Shown here: in pieces, positions 1 to 8,179 of the stretch
How the letters are laid out: the number at the start of each line of letters is the position of its first letter
How positions within the stretch are numbered: position 1 is the first letter of the stretch
Source of the DNA: Bryobacterales bacterium
GTDB taxonomy: Bacteria; Acidobacteriota; Terriglobia; Bryobacterales; Bryobacteraceae
Assembly (NCBI GenBank): GCA_027452065.1
Contig: DAIDHC010000111.1
Coordinates: forward strand, 1-53,962
Reading direction: 5' to 3'
Length of the DNA stretch: 53,962 nucleotides
Notes under the pieces: generated by a model
Database searches by the model: none
Seen by the model: the letters and a program-made list of their open reading frames with translations, nothing else
What the model was told of the DNA's origin: nothing
Translations under genes and position numbers: made by a program

Positions 1-274
1 GCCACGCCAGCGCCGCCGCCACGCAATGTTTGCAGAACGTCCCGCCGCTCCCCACCGGACAATCGCATGCATAATCCAGAACCCCGTCGTCAGCCCCCAG
101 CCTTACCTCGTAGCTCCGTTCCCCCCGAACCACCGCATGCATACTCCCGCCCCGTTCTTCCAGCGCCTCGACATGCCCGTGAGAGAAGTAGTCCAACCCC
201 CTCTGGTAAGCCGCCCCATCCGCCAACCGCCGGATCACCGCCTCACTGATCGCCCCCGCAAGCTCACTCGCCAC
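1..274 (-). CDS. SWIM zinc-finger protein, 3' end cut by window edge
   Basis: Only about 91 N-terminal codons are in the window; the gene runs off the left edge. The reverse strand reads through a helix-rich start (SELAGAISEAVIRRLADG), then QRGLDYFSHGHVEALEE, then a zinc-binding stretch ACDCP ... TFCKHCVA. This is the CxCx(n)CxH pattern of the SWIM domain, found in bacterial SWI2/SNF2-associated and free-standing SWIM proteins thought to bind DNA or protein. I chose the GTG at 274 because the family normally starts just before the conserved I-R-R-L-A helix. An in-frame GTG at 295 is an alternative, and no strong ribosome site decides it. The reading frame is open back to about position 404. 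The family call is fairly sure; the function is not. Confidence 0.75.
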   Translation of the reverse strand, partial: MASELAGAISEAVIRRLADGAAYQRGLDYFSHGHVEALEERGGSMHAVVRGERSYEVRLGADDGVLDYACDCPVGSGGTFCKHCVAAALAW

Positions 275-520
275 CCCATCATTATCCAAAAACACCCCAT
301 GCCACGCCTCCGAGGCGCCGCCCACCCGGGACGACGCCACGCCCCCCACTCGATGGGTACGCGCTCCGACCCACAACCCGGAAATGTCCCCGAATCCCAA
401 AACTCAAATCCCACGATCACTCCCTGGACACACCCAATACCTTGCCTCGCGCCAGCCCGGTTCAGAGGATTACCAAGATGTGCCAAGTCCCGTACCCACT
501 GGAACCGAGCCGAGGACGAT

Positions 521-530
521 AAGTATACTT
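521..530. promoter_or_regulatory. 10-bp perfect palindrome with a -10-like core upstream of the Fic gene
   Basis: AAGTATACTT is a perfect palindrome about 70 bases before the Fic start, in an otherwise GC-rich stretch. It contains TATACT (524-529), a good -10 hexamer, but no matching -35 lies 16-18 bases upstream. It could be the promoter core, an operator, or both. Nothing else is visible in 275-600. Confidence 0.35.
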
Positions 531-600
531 GGACCGGGCGACCGGCGCAGAGACAGGCGATTTGGCAGCCTGCCACGCGGGTGAGAATGAGAGAGGATGG

Positions 601-2073
601 ATGAATTTTTCGTACAGATGGACTCACCTTCGGGACTTGCCGGAGACCTACCAAGATTTGGCTGACACGGAACTTCAAACTCTGCGGCGGGTGTGGCTCG
701 AGCAGAAAGATGATTTAGAGGCACAGGGGCTTGTCGCCACATTCACCGAACGGTTGATCCGAGAATACGCGATTGAAGGCGGTATCATCGAGCGGGCATA
801 CACCCTGGATCGGGGAATTACACAATTGCTCATCGATCGGGGAATAGATGCCAGCCTCATTCCACATGGGGCCACCAACAAAGATCCCGAGCAGGTAGCC
901 CGGATCATTCAAGCCCACCAAGACGTCGTTGAAGAGGTCTTCGACATGGTCAAAGGAGGTCGCTCGCTCTCCATCGGCCTGATAAAGGAAATGCACGCCG
1001 CCCTGCTTAGATATGAGGACTCGACGCAAGCCGTAGATAGCTTGGACCGTCTGGTCTGCGTCCCCCTGCTGAAAGGCAAGTACAAGGAGCTTCCCAACAA
1101 CCCGCAGCGCTCGGACAAATCGATTCACGAATACTGCCCGCCAGAGCACGTGGCCGCCGAAATGGATCGCATGATGGAGCTACACACGGAACACGAGCGG
1201 AAGAGCGTGCCGACCGAAATAGAGGCCGCCTGGCTGCATCACGTTTTCACCCAGATACACCCCTTTCAGGACGGCAACGGGAGAATTGCGCGGCTCATCG
1301 CGAGCTACGTCTTCATCAAGGCCAGTTATTTCCCGTTGACGTTGGTGGATAATCAGGACCGCGAAGCATACATCGAGGCGCTCGAATTGGCCGACGGCGG
1401 TGATTTGGGGCCGCTCGTAACGCTTTTTGGCGGCGTCCAACGGAGGACGTTCGTAAAGGTGTTGGGCATTGCAAGTGCCGTACAGCGCCAAGCTGGGATG
1501 GAACAAATTATTGCGGCCGCGCGCGAAGCTATTGTCTCCCGGAAGCAGGCGCACCTCCATAAGCTCGAACAGGCAAAGCGAACCGCAAGAACTCTCCACA
1601 GACGAACGGTAAAGCGGTTGGAGTCCCTCGCCGCAAAGCTGCAAACCGATCTGGGCACTCTTTCGCCAGAATTTCACTTCAGGGTCGATTCCGAGTTAAA
1701 CGAAGGGCACCGCCGCCATTATTTCAAAGGCCAAATCATCGAGATGGCCAAAGCTCTCGACTACTTCGCCAACATTAGCGTCTACCATGACTGGAGCCGA
1801 TTGATTGTCAGAACCGACGATCAGTCGGAGATTCTTGTCTCATTCCACGGAATCGGGTATGAGTACAGAGGCGTGCTCGCGGCATCGGTTGGTTTCTACA
1901 AGCGCGTCGAGACAGATGATGGTGAGCGAGAGACGACCAAGACGACCGGCGCTAGTGGGACAATCTTCCAAATCAACTACCTCGAAAGCCCCGAAACGAT
2001 AGGGACCCGGTTCGAGCACTGGCTTGAGGAGTCGCTGACCAGAGCGTTGGAGATGTGGCGAACAGGACTCTAA
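601..2073 (+). CDS. Fic/DOC family protein (putative AMPylator)
   Basis: A 490-residue Fic-domain protein. Fic enzymes usually transfer AMP from ATP to a hydroxyl side chain of a target protein. The active-site loop HPFQDGNGRIAR (H220 to R231) matches the canonical HPFx(D/E)GNGRxxR, including the catalytic His. Near the N-terminus, AIEGGIIERAYTLDRG (57-72) resembles the inhibitory-helix motif (S/T)xxxE(G/N) of class II Fic proteins. It keeps E59-G60, but the first Ser/Thr is replaced by Glu. Residues about 290-360 are basic and helical, perhaps coiled coil, and the C-terminal 120 residues are unrecognised. The ATG at 601 is preferred because GAGAGAGG lies just upstream; the frame is open from 529. 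It may belong with the two genes that follow, 400 bp downstream. Its target is unknown. Confidence 0.85.
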   Translation: MNFSYRWTHLRDLPETYQDLADTELQTLRRVWLEQKDDLEAQGLVATFTERLIREYAIEGGIIERAYTLDRGITQLLIDRGIDASLIPHGATNKDPEQVARIIQAHQDVVEEVFDMVKGGRSLSIGLIKEMHAALLRYEDSTQAVDSLDRLVCVPLLKGKYKELPNNPQRSDKSIHEYCPPEHVAAEMDRMMELHTEHERKSVPTEIEAAWLHHVFTQIHPFQDGNGRIARLIASYVFIKASYFPLTLVDNQDREAYIEALELADGGDLGPLVTLFGGVQRRTFVKVLGIASAVQRQAGMEQIIAAAREAIVSRKQAHLHKLEQAKRTARTLHRRTVKRLESLAAKLQTDLGTLSPEFHFRVDSELNEGHRRHYFKGQIIEMAKALDYFANISVYHDWSRLIVRTDDQSEILVSFHGIGYEYRGVLAASVGFYKRVETDDGERETTKTTGASGTIFQINYLESPETIGTRFEHWLEESLTRALEMWRTGL

Positions 2074-2201
2074 CACCGAAGGCACCCGCTGCTCCCCGCC
2101 GTGCCCCTACAAAATCCCGCATCACCCAGCACCGCCCTCTCCCCGGATCGGCAGAAAGTCGCTCCTACGAAAAACCATCCCGGATAAATCCTGCACCTTC
2201 T

Positions 2202-2418
2202 GAGCGTTGGACGCTCGGGCACCCGGCGGCCCGGACTTTAGCTGTAGATTTTAATTCGTCGGAGAGGCTGATGCGTTGGGGCGCGGCGACGGCCTCATGA
2301 TCCAACACCCCTCCTGATCCGCCTCCCGGGGCCTTCTTCACCATCGCGACTCTGAGTCGCGAACGGACACGGATGGGTCAGTCGCTAACGCAACATCGCC
2401 GACTCGGGACGCCGAGTC
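2202..2418. repeat. Cluster of three short hairpins in the Fic downstream gap
   Basis: The 408-bp gap 2074-2481 shows no gene but holds three perfect short inverted repeats: GAGCGT-TGG-ACGCTC (2202-2216), CGCGACT-CTG-AGTCGCG (2345-2361) and GACTCGG-GACG-CCGAGTC (2401-2418). The last two share the GACTC/GAGTC core. None has a T-tract. They look like REP-type elements or a decayed array of them more than classical terminators. Confidence 0.4.
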
Positions 2419-2481
2419 CCAACCCCTCAATCGACTCGTTCGGTGCGATAATAGCGGCCAACCGACTAAGGACCGGCGAGC

Positions 2482-3609
2482 ATGCCCGACGCAGCGACGA
2501 TATTCCTGCCCGATGGAATCACGAACAACCTAGCCCACGAGTTGGTAACGGCAGCATTGGTTCATTTTGCCGGGAGTCCAAGTGGAATCACGGCGAAGCC
2601 AGAGTTAGTTCCCCCGGATCTTGTTTTAAGACACTGTACCGGGAATTACGTCAAAAGCTTGGAGGACATGGCTGCAGCCGCCGTCTTCGGGGACAAGATC
2701 GCCTTCACGTCGAAGAAACTGACCACCACAAATCCAGATCCAAAGGGTTTTTTGGCATTCCTGACAGCGGGGGCACGAGAGGTCGCGTCGAACGAAAAGG
2801 TGGTAGCGCTTGATCTGGAGGGCGAACAACTTCCGGCAGCGAATTTACACGCCAACGAAGACCGGTCGCCGCGCATCGCCGACTTATTGAGGCAGCTTGA
2901 GACCCGTGGACGTTCCGCCCCGTGGCAGGAGCATATGGTCCGCGAAGCCTGGATGTATCCCGAAAAACAATGGGAGCTTACCATGGGCCACCTAGTAGGG
3001 GAAGTGCCCGACAATTACGTTGACGAAATGGTAGGCGCAGTGAAATGCGCTTTCAAGAATTCCCAATTCGCGTGGCAAGACGCCGAGAAACTGCGGCTGT
3101 TCATCAAGAAAAACATAGTTACCCACCTAACCACCTACGAATGGTACCTCCGAGTTAATACAGGCCGCAAAGAGATCCTCTACCAAGCGCACGCGACACG
3201 CGCGACGCTTGATCGGGACAGTGAGGGGACGCAAAGCCTTGACTTCGTTCTGCCCGGTATCATGCTCGCAGTGCTGAAGGAATCGAAAGACCCCAAGGAC
3301 GTCGTCGACACCATAGCAACGCTGGCGACGGACGGCGCATTTTCCGACATCAGAAAAGCGCTCCGAGGAGCCTCCTCGCACCCAGCGGACGTTGCGGCCG
3401 AAATCAGGCGCGCTTCGCAAAACCATGACTTCGTCTCGAATGCCTGGCTAAGGCTCAGCGGGCGACGGGGGCTCGCACGAATCGCGAACGACTACGTCGA
3501 CTACAAGGAGCACACCGACGAATACAAGAGGTTGCTCTGCAAAATCTTCCCCGGGCTCGACCGGAACCGAATCCGAAGCCCGCTCCGACAGGATGTGAGC
3601 AGTGTCTAA
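2482..3609 (+). CDS. Hypothetical protein, partner of the TM protein downstream
   Basis: I do not recognise this 375-residue protein. It has no signal peptide or membrane segment and reads as a soluble, mostly helical protein. Visible features are a Lys-rich patch (KIAFTSKKL, about 71-79), a Trp/Tyr-rich middle (YPEKQWELTM, YEWYLRVNTGRKEIL) and a basic C-terminal third (RLSGRRGLARIANDYVDYKEH). The ATG at 2482 has AAGGA about 12 bases upstream. Its last 8 bases overlap the GTG start of the next gene, a sign of translational coupling, so the two products probably act together. Base composition is less skewed and somewhat less GC-rich than the operon at 5.4 kb, consistent with acquired DNA. A soluble sensor or enzyme paired with a membrane effector is possible, but that is inference only. 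Confidence 0.7.
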   Translation: MPDAATIFLPDGITNNLAHELVTAALVHFAGSPSGITAKPELVPPDLVLRHCTGNYVKSLEDMAAAAVFGDKIAFTSKKLTTTNPDPKGFLAFLTAGAREVASNEKVVALDLEGEQLPAANLHANEDRSPRIADLLRQLETRGRSAPWQEHMVREAWMYPEKQWELTMGHLVGEVPDNYVDEMVGAVKCAFKNSQFAWQDAEKLRLFIKKNIVTHLTTYEWYLRVNTGRKEILYQAHATRATLDRDSEGTQSLDFVLPGIMLAVLKESKDPKDVVDTIATLATDGAFSDIRKALRGASSHPADVAAEIRRASQNHDFVSNAWLRLSGRRGLARIANDYVDYKEHTDEYKRLLCKIFPGLDRNRIRSPLRQDVSSV

Positions 3610-4312
3610 CGGCGGGGGCGGTGGACCTGAGGACGCCCTCACTACCCGCGAGGGCCTCAACTTTGCTTTGAAACACCTCGAGTCAGACCTTGAAATTTTC
3701 ACCGCGCTCGACACCAAGTTAGGCCTGATCGCCGGATTCTCCCTGGCATCCGTTGCCGAAGTGCTCGGGTTGCTAATGCTCGGGACCCTTGAGCCGGGTA
3801 CGTCCTCCCAAGCGCCAATACTCGCAAAGGTTTCCACCCTCTCCTACGTTGGTATGGGCCTCGCCCTCGCTACCTCAGTCTCCGCCCTGTGGGGCCTCGC
3901 GGCCAAACCTTACTCAAGGGCCGTTGCCCTTGACGACCTTGCAAATCCGAATTCCGGCGACCCAGCCCGACTGCAGCTAACGGCGCCAGACCTGCTAAAG
4001 GGAGCCGTCACGGCGTCAAAGGACAACAAGGTGGCCCAGCAGTTCAAATCGCGCTGCCTCAAATGGAGCCTGGTATTCGCATGTCTTACCGTATCGATCT
4101 ACGCGACTTGTGCCGCTATCATCATAATGGCCGAAAGCGGCCATCAAGAAAGCTTCAAGCCCACGGGATCGTCCGCGGGCGTCCGCCTCTCGGCGTCGCC
4201 CCAGCCTGCGGACCAGTCCGCGAAGCATGGCCCCTCCCCCAAAGGATCGTTCGCGGGTGCCGTCCCATTGGCCAAGCCCCAGCCCGCGGACATTTCTGCA
4301 AGGCATCGATGA
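3602..4312 (+). CDS. Three-TM membrane protein, candidate membrane effector
   Basis: A 236-residue protein with predicted membrane segments at about 39-61, 79-101 and 154-176. A helical stretch of about 35 residues ending in LDTKLGLIAGF precedes TM1. This layout (amphipathic helix, D-x-K at the mouth of TM1, a TM pair, a cytoplasmic loop, then TM3) resembles the small membrane effectors of nucleotide-signalling defence systems (Pycsar TM / SLATT-like). The sequence match is only general. The cytoplasmic tail after TM3 is a two-copy repeat ending in PQPAD-x-SA-x-H. The GTG start overlaps the upstream stop by 8 bases, with AGGA nine bases before it. No nucleotide cyclase is visible nearby, so a Pycsar assignment is not supported. 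Confidence 0.7.
   Translation: MSNGGGGGPEDALTTREGLNFALKHLESDLEIFTALDTKLGLIAGFSLASVAEVLGLLMLGTLEPGTSSQAPILAKVSTLSYVGMGLALATSVSALWGLAAKPYSRAVALDDLANPNSGDPARLQLTAPDLLKGAVTASKDNKVAQQFKSRCLKWSLVFACLTVSIYATCAAIIIMAESGHQESFKPTGSSAGVRLSASPQPADQSAKHGPSPKGSFAGAVPLAKPQPADISARHR
4166..4311 (+). repeat. 78-bp direct repeat encoding the tail of the TM protein
   Basis: Two diverged copies offset by 78 bp (26 codons) start at GGATCGTCCGCGGG (4166) and GGATCGTTCGCGGG (4244). They encode SAGVRLSASPQPADQSAKHG and FAGAVPLAKPQPADISARHR. The period keeps the frame, so the copy number could vary without breaking the gene. Confidence 0.75.
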
Positions 4313-5358
4313 ACGGCAAAAAGGACACCGCTGAGAAATCATAGAGGACCAAAATCGGCCCCGGCACACAGACGCAATACCGCCGACGTGAACGATGCCC
4401 ACGGGCGATGGCCGAACGGCCCAATGTCGAACGGCACCCATCCTCGATAAAAGTCGCCGTCGAATTAAAAACATTGCCACTCAAGGAGACCAAGAGGAAG
4501 CAGAGACAACCCACCGCCTACTAAGCGTCCCGGCCAACGGTGCGAGCGGCAGCGGACTTGACTATGAGGCTTGTAGCCATGCCCAGGTGCGCCATCGCCG
4601 AGTTCCGAGCGGAGGCTGCCGCCCCAAAGCAGCCGCGGTCGCTCCGCGCCGAAGGCGTGAGGCAACCCGCTGTTGATTCCGAAACCGCCAACGCGATCAA
4701 CGACGCCTAGAGACCTGTGAAATGCGCACTTGGCCATCCCACCCCGGCCCCCGGTTACCCGTGACGAATCGCTGCGCCACCCGCCCAAATCACCCGCGAT
4801 CGAGCTAACTATCCACCTCCCCATCCAACGCCACCCACCCATCCGCGCCGCCCGGCAAAAAGTCGTTCACAAACCCTCAGTTTCTCCCTACCCCAACCCT
4901 TTCAACCACTTCCCGCCCCACCTCTCCAGCCGCCTCACCGCCGCCCTGTAACCTTACTGCAGATGAGAACGCTCTACTCTATGCCCGTGCCCACCGCCTC
5001 CTTCACCCGCCCGGCTCGTAAACCCACTCCCTCCCATCCCCGCGCCCCGCGCCCATTTGACGGCCCATTTTGTGACGCAAATCCCGCGCCATTTTCGGCC
5101 CCACCCGCCGCCCGGCCCGCCCGTCCGCAACTCCCGCCGCCCGCAACTCTCTCATTCCCCGTCCACCCGTCCCCGCCCGGCGCCCCATCCGCCCGCCCGG
5201 CCCGCGCACAGAAAACGCAAATTTTTTCGCCCGTTCCGTCACGCCCCGGCATCCATCGTCCTGATGCCTCCGGCAAACCACTCCACAGCGCACTTTACCG
5301 CCCCGTCGCGCCGCCATTTGATATAGTTTTCGTATCCGCTCCCTAAGGAGGGCTCATC
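4313..5358. other. Gene-free stretch of about 1 kb
   Basis: No reading frame here looks like a real protein on either strand. From about 4730 the + strand becomes extremely C-rich, with long runs of CCGCCC-type sequence to 5250. The last 40 bases hold a -10-like TATAGT (5322-5327) without a clear -35, then TAAGGAGG (5345-5352) as the ribosome site of the hydroxylase operon. The left part may be remnant DNA from the edge of the Fic/TM insertion. Confidence 0.5.
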
Positions 5359-6018
5359 GTGAGCGACAAGAAGGAATCCGAGCAAGTGAAAAAAAGCAAA
5401 GAGAATTTCTCCCGCCGCGGTTTTCTCAAAGGCGTCAGCATCAGCGGCGGCGTCCTCTCCACAGGCATTCTGGAAACCGAGGCCCAGGCCGAAACTCAGG
5501 CCAAGGTCGAAGGCCCCGGCCCCGTCCCGGTCACTCTCAACGTCAACGGCAAAACTCATAAGCTCGATCTCGAGCCCCGCACCACGCTCTGCGACGCTCT
5601 GCGCAACCGCCTCGAATACACCGCCTCCAAGCGCGTCTGCGACCGCGGCACCTGCGGCGCCTGCACCGTCATCGTCAACGGCAAGGCCGTCTACGCCTGC
5701 ACCACGCTCGCCATCGACGCCCAGGGCAAACACATCGAAACCCTCGAAGGCTTCTCCACTCCCGCCCACCCCCACGCCGTCACCAAGGCCTTCGTCGAAA
5801 ACGACGCCCAGCAGTGCGGCTATTGCACGCCCGGATTCGTCGTCGCCGCCAAAGCTTTCCTCGATCACAACCCCAACCCCACCGAAGCCGACCTCAAGAA
5901 CGGCCTCGGCGGCAACCTCTGCCGATGCGGCACCTACGTGGGCGTGCGCAAAGCCGTCCTCCAGGCCGCCAAAGAAATGAAGTCCGCCAAGCTGGCCAAA
6001 GGAGCCGTCCATGCCTGA
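5359..6018 (+). CDS. Tat-exported [2Fe-2S] subunit of a molybdenum hydroxylase
   Basis: A 219-residue small subunit of a three-subunit xanthine dehydrogenase/aldehyde oxidoreductase-type enzyme. The N-terminus has a twin-arginine motif, SRRGFLKG, and a short hydrophobic stretch ending near TEAQA, so the folded complex should be exported to the periplasm. The plant-type [2Fe-2S] cluster is bound by C94, C99, C102 and C114. The second cluster is bound by C153, C156, C188 and C190 (QCGYC ... LCRC). It passes electrons from the molybdenum site towards the FAD subunit. Start is GTG with a near-perfect TAAGGAGG upstream. The stop overlaps the next gene by 8 bases. The order (Fe-S, Mo, FAD) and the Tat signal recall the periplasmic PaoABC aldehyde oxidoreductase, but the substrate cannot be read from sequence. 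Confidence 0.93.
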   Translation: MSDKKESEQVKKSKENFSRRGFLKGVSISGGVLSTGILETEAQAETQAKVEGPGPVPVTLNVNGKTHKLDLEPRTTLCDALRNRLEYTASKRVCDRGTCGACTVIVNGKAVYACTTLAIDAQGKHIETLEGFSTPAHPHAVTKAFVENDAQQCGYCTPGFVVAAKAFLDHNPNPTEADLKNGLGGNLCRCGTYVGVRKAVLQAAKEMKSAKLAKGAVHA

Positions 6019-8179
6019 TTCCACAACCCCCAACTACCACTGGCCTCCGATGAATGACCGCCGCGTCATGGGCAAGCCCCATACGCGCCTCGACGGCATC
6101 CAGAAAGCCAGCGGCGCCGCCAAATACAACAGCGACGTCAAACCCTCCGGCATGCTTTTCGGTGTCCTGCTCACCTGCCCCCACGCCCACGCCCGCGTCA
6201 CCAGCATCGATACCTCGGCCGCCGAAAATCTCCCCGGCGTCACCGCCGTCCGCGTCATCAGCCCCGCCGGCAAGGAACTGCAATGGGCCGGCGCCGAAGT
6301 CGCCGCCGTTGCCGCCACTTCGGAGGAAACCGCCACCAAGGCCGCCCGCCTCATCAAGGTCGAGTACGAACAGCTCCCCTTCCTGGTCCGCGAGGACGAT
6401 CTCTCCCAGGCCGGCAACCGCGCCAAGCCCGCAGGCGAGCAGGTCACCGGCGACCCCGACAAAGCTTTCCAGGAAGCCGACGCCGTCGTCGAAGGCAACT
6501 ACGGCATCCCCGTCATCACGCACTGCTGCCTCGAGTCCCACGGCCAGGTCATCGCCTGGAACGGCGACAAAATCGAATACTGGCCCTCCACCCAGAACGT
6601 CAGCGGCATCGGCGGCGACATCGCCCGCGCCCTCAACGTCCCGGCAGCCAACATCCACGTCCACCAGGACCACATCGGCGGAGGCTTCGGCAGTAAGTTC
6701 CCCTCCGATCTCTGGGGCGTCGAAGCCGCGCAGCTCTCCAAAATGAGCGGCGGCAAGCCCGTCAAAATCTTCCTCGACCGCGAAACCGAACTTCTCATCG
6801 CCGGCAATCGCCCCTCCGCCTACGGCAAAATCAAAATCGCCGGCAAAAAAGACGGCTCCATCACCGCCTGGGAGTCCTACACCTGGAACACCGGCGGCCT
6901 CGCCGGCGGTGGCCTCGCCGCCGACCTGTTCCCCTACGTCTACCGCAAGGTCCCCAACCGGCGCATCAATCACACCGCCATCTCCACCAACACCGGCAGC
7001 GCCCGCGCCTGGCGCGCTCCCAACCACCCCCAGGCCAGCTATCTCACCTGCTCGGCCATGGAGGACCTCGCCGCCAAGCTCAACCTCGATCCGCTCGACG
7101 TCTTCATAAAGAACGCCGATCTCACCATGCGCGCCGACGCCTACCGCGCCCAGCTTCAGAAGGGCGCCGAAATCATCGGCTGGAAGAAGAACTGGCATCC
7201 CCGCGGTGAAGGCGGCTCCGGCCCCGTGAAGCGCGGTCTCGGCCTCGCCGTCGGCACCTGGGGCGGCGCCGGCCACGCCAGCAAGTGCCTCGCCACCATC
7301 CACCCCGACGGCAGCGTCGAGGTCGAGCTCGGCAGCCAGGACCTCGGCACCGGCGCCCGCACCATCATCGCCATGGTCGCCGCCGAAACCCTCGGCCTCC
7401 CCGTCTCGGCCATCAACGTCAAAATCGGCGACAACTCCTATCCCCCCTCCGGCGCTTCCGGCGGCTCCACCACTAGCGGCGGCGTCTCCGCCTCCACCCG
7501 CAAAGCCACCGTCAACGCGCTCGAGAAACTCTACGCCGCCGTCGCCCCGGGCCTCGGCACCACGCCCGACAAGCTGCAAGCCGTCGACCGCCGCATCGTC
7601 GTCCAAGGCGATACTTCCAAGAGCCTCACCTGGGAAGCCGCCTGCCGCAAACTCGGCACCAATAAAATCTCCGAGACCGGCGAGAACAACCCCCGCACCG
7701 CCGAGCGCGAAGGCCTCACCACGGGCGGCGTCGCCGGCGTCCAGATGGCCGACGTCAGCGTCGACACCGAAACCGGCCTCGTCAAGATGAACCGCCTCGT
7801 CGCCGTCCACGACTGCGGCCTCATCATCAATCCCAAAACCGCCGAAAGCCAGATCTTCGGCGCCTGCATCATGAGCATCTGCTCGGCTCTGTTCGAGGAG
7901 CGCATCGCCGACCAGCAGATCGGCCGCGTCCTCAACCCCGACATGGAGTTCTACAAACTCGCCGGCCTCATGGACATCGGCGAGATCATCGTCCACCTCG
8001 ACATCAACGCCGAAAACGACCACCGCGGCGTCATCGGCCTCGGCGAGCCGCCCGCCATCCCCGGCGATGCCGCCATCGGAAACGCCGTCGCCAACGCCAT
8101 CGGCGTCCGTGTCCCCCATCTCCCCCTGACCGCAGACCGCGTCCTCGCCGCTCTGGCGTCCAAAGGAGGCAATGCCTGA
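6011..8179 (+). CDS. Molybdopterin-binding catalytic subunit, xanthine dehydrogenase family
   Basis: A 722-residue large subunit that would bind the molybdopterin cofactor and hydroxylate its substrate. The N-terminal 110 residues are the a/b hammerhead domain (GKPHTRLDGIQKASGAAKY). The first cofactor motif HIGGGFGSK follows, with GGGFG at 223-227. Near the C-terminus GLGEPPA carries the catalytic base Glu (E679), which abstracts the proton from the Mo-bound water. It has no signal peptide of its own, as expected for a partner that rides with the Tat-tagged small subunit. It overlaps the upstream gene by 8 bases and the downstream ATG by one base (TGATG). Likely substrates are aldehydes or N-heterocycles; the exact one is unknown. 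Confidence 0.92.
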   Translation: MPDSTTPNYHWPPMNDRRVMGKPHTRLDGIQKASGAAKYNSDVKPSGMLFGVLLTCPHAHARVTSIDTSAAENLPGVTAVRVISPAGKELQWAGAEVAAVAATSEETATKAARLIKVEYEQLPFLVREDDLSQAGNRAKPAGEQVTGDPDKAFQEADAVVEGNYGIPVITHCCLESHGQVIAWNGDKIEYWPSTQNVSGIGGDIARALNVPAANIHVHQDHIGGGFGSKFPSDLWGVEAAQLSKMSGGKPVKIFLDRETELLIAGNRPSAYGKIKIAGKKDGSITAWESYTWNTGGLAGGGLAADLFPYVYRKVPNRRINHTAISTNTGSARAWRAPNHPQASYLTCSAMEDLAAKLNLDPLDVFIKNADLTMRADAYRAQLQKGAEIIGWKKNWHPRGEGGSGPVKRGLGLAVGTWGGAGHASKCLATIHPDGSVEVELGSQDLGTGARTIIAMVAAETLGLPVSAINVKIGDNSYPPSGASGGSTTSGGVSASTRKATVNALEKLYAAVAPGLGTTPDKLQAVDRRIVVQGDTSKSLTWEAACRKLGTNKISETGENNPRTAEREGLTTGGVAGVQMADVSVDTETGLVKMNRLVAVHDCGLIINPKTAESQIFGACIMSICSALFEERIADQQIGRVLNPDMEFYKLAGLMDIGEIIVHLDINAENDHRGVIGLGEPPAIPGDAAIGNAVANAIGVRVPHLPLTADRVLAALASKGGNA

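Noticed and set aside
3602..4312. Calling the TM protein a Pycsar effector
   Set aside because: No cyclase gene is adjacent and the match is only in membrane layout, so it is left as a candidate membrane effector.
5294..5327. Full -35/-10 promoter before the hydroxylase operon (TTTACC and TATAGT)
   Set aside because: The 22-base spacing is too long; only the -10-like hexamer is mentioned.
5894..8119. Long reverse-strand open frame opposite the molybdenum subunit gene
   Set aside because: It is a mirror of strongly C-ending codons on the + strand; the Ala/Gly/Asp-only translation has no protein features.
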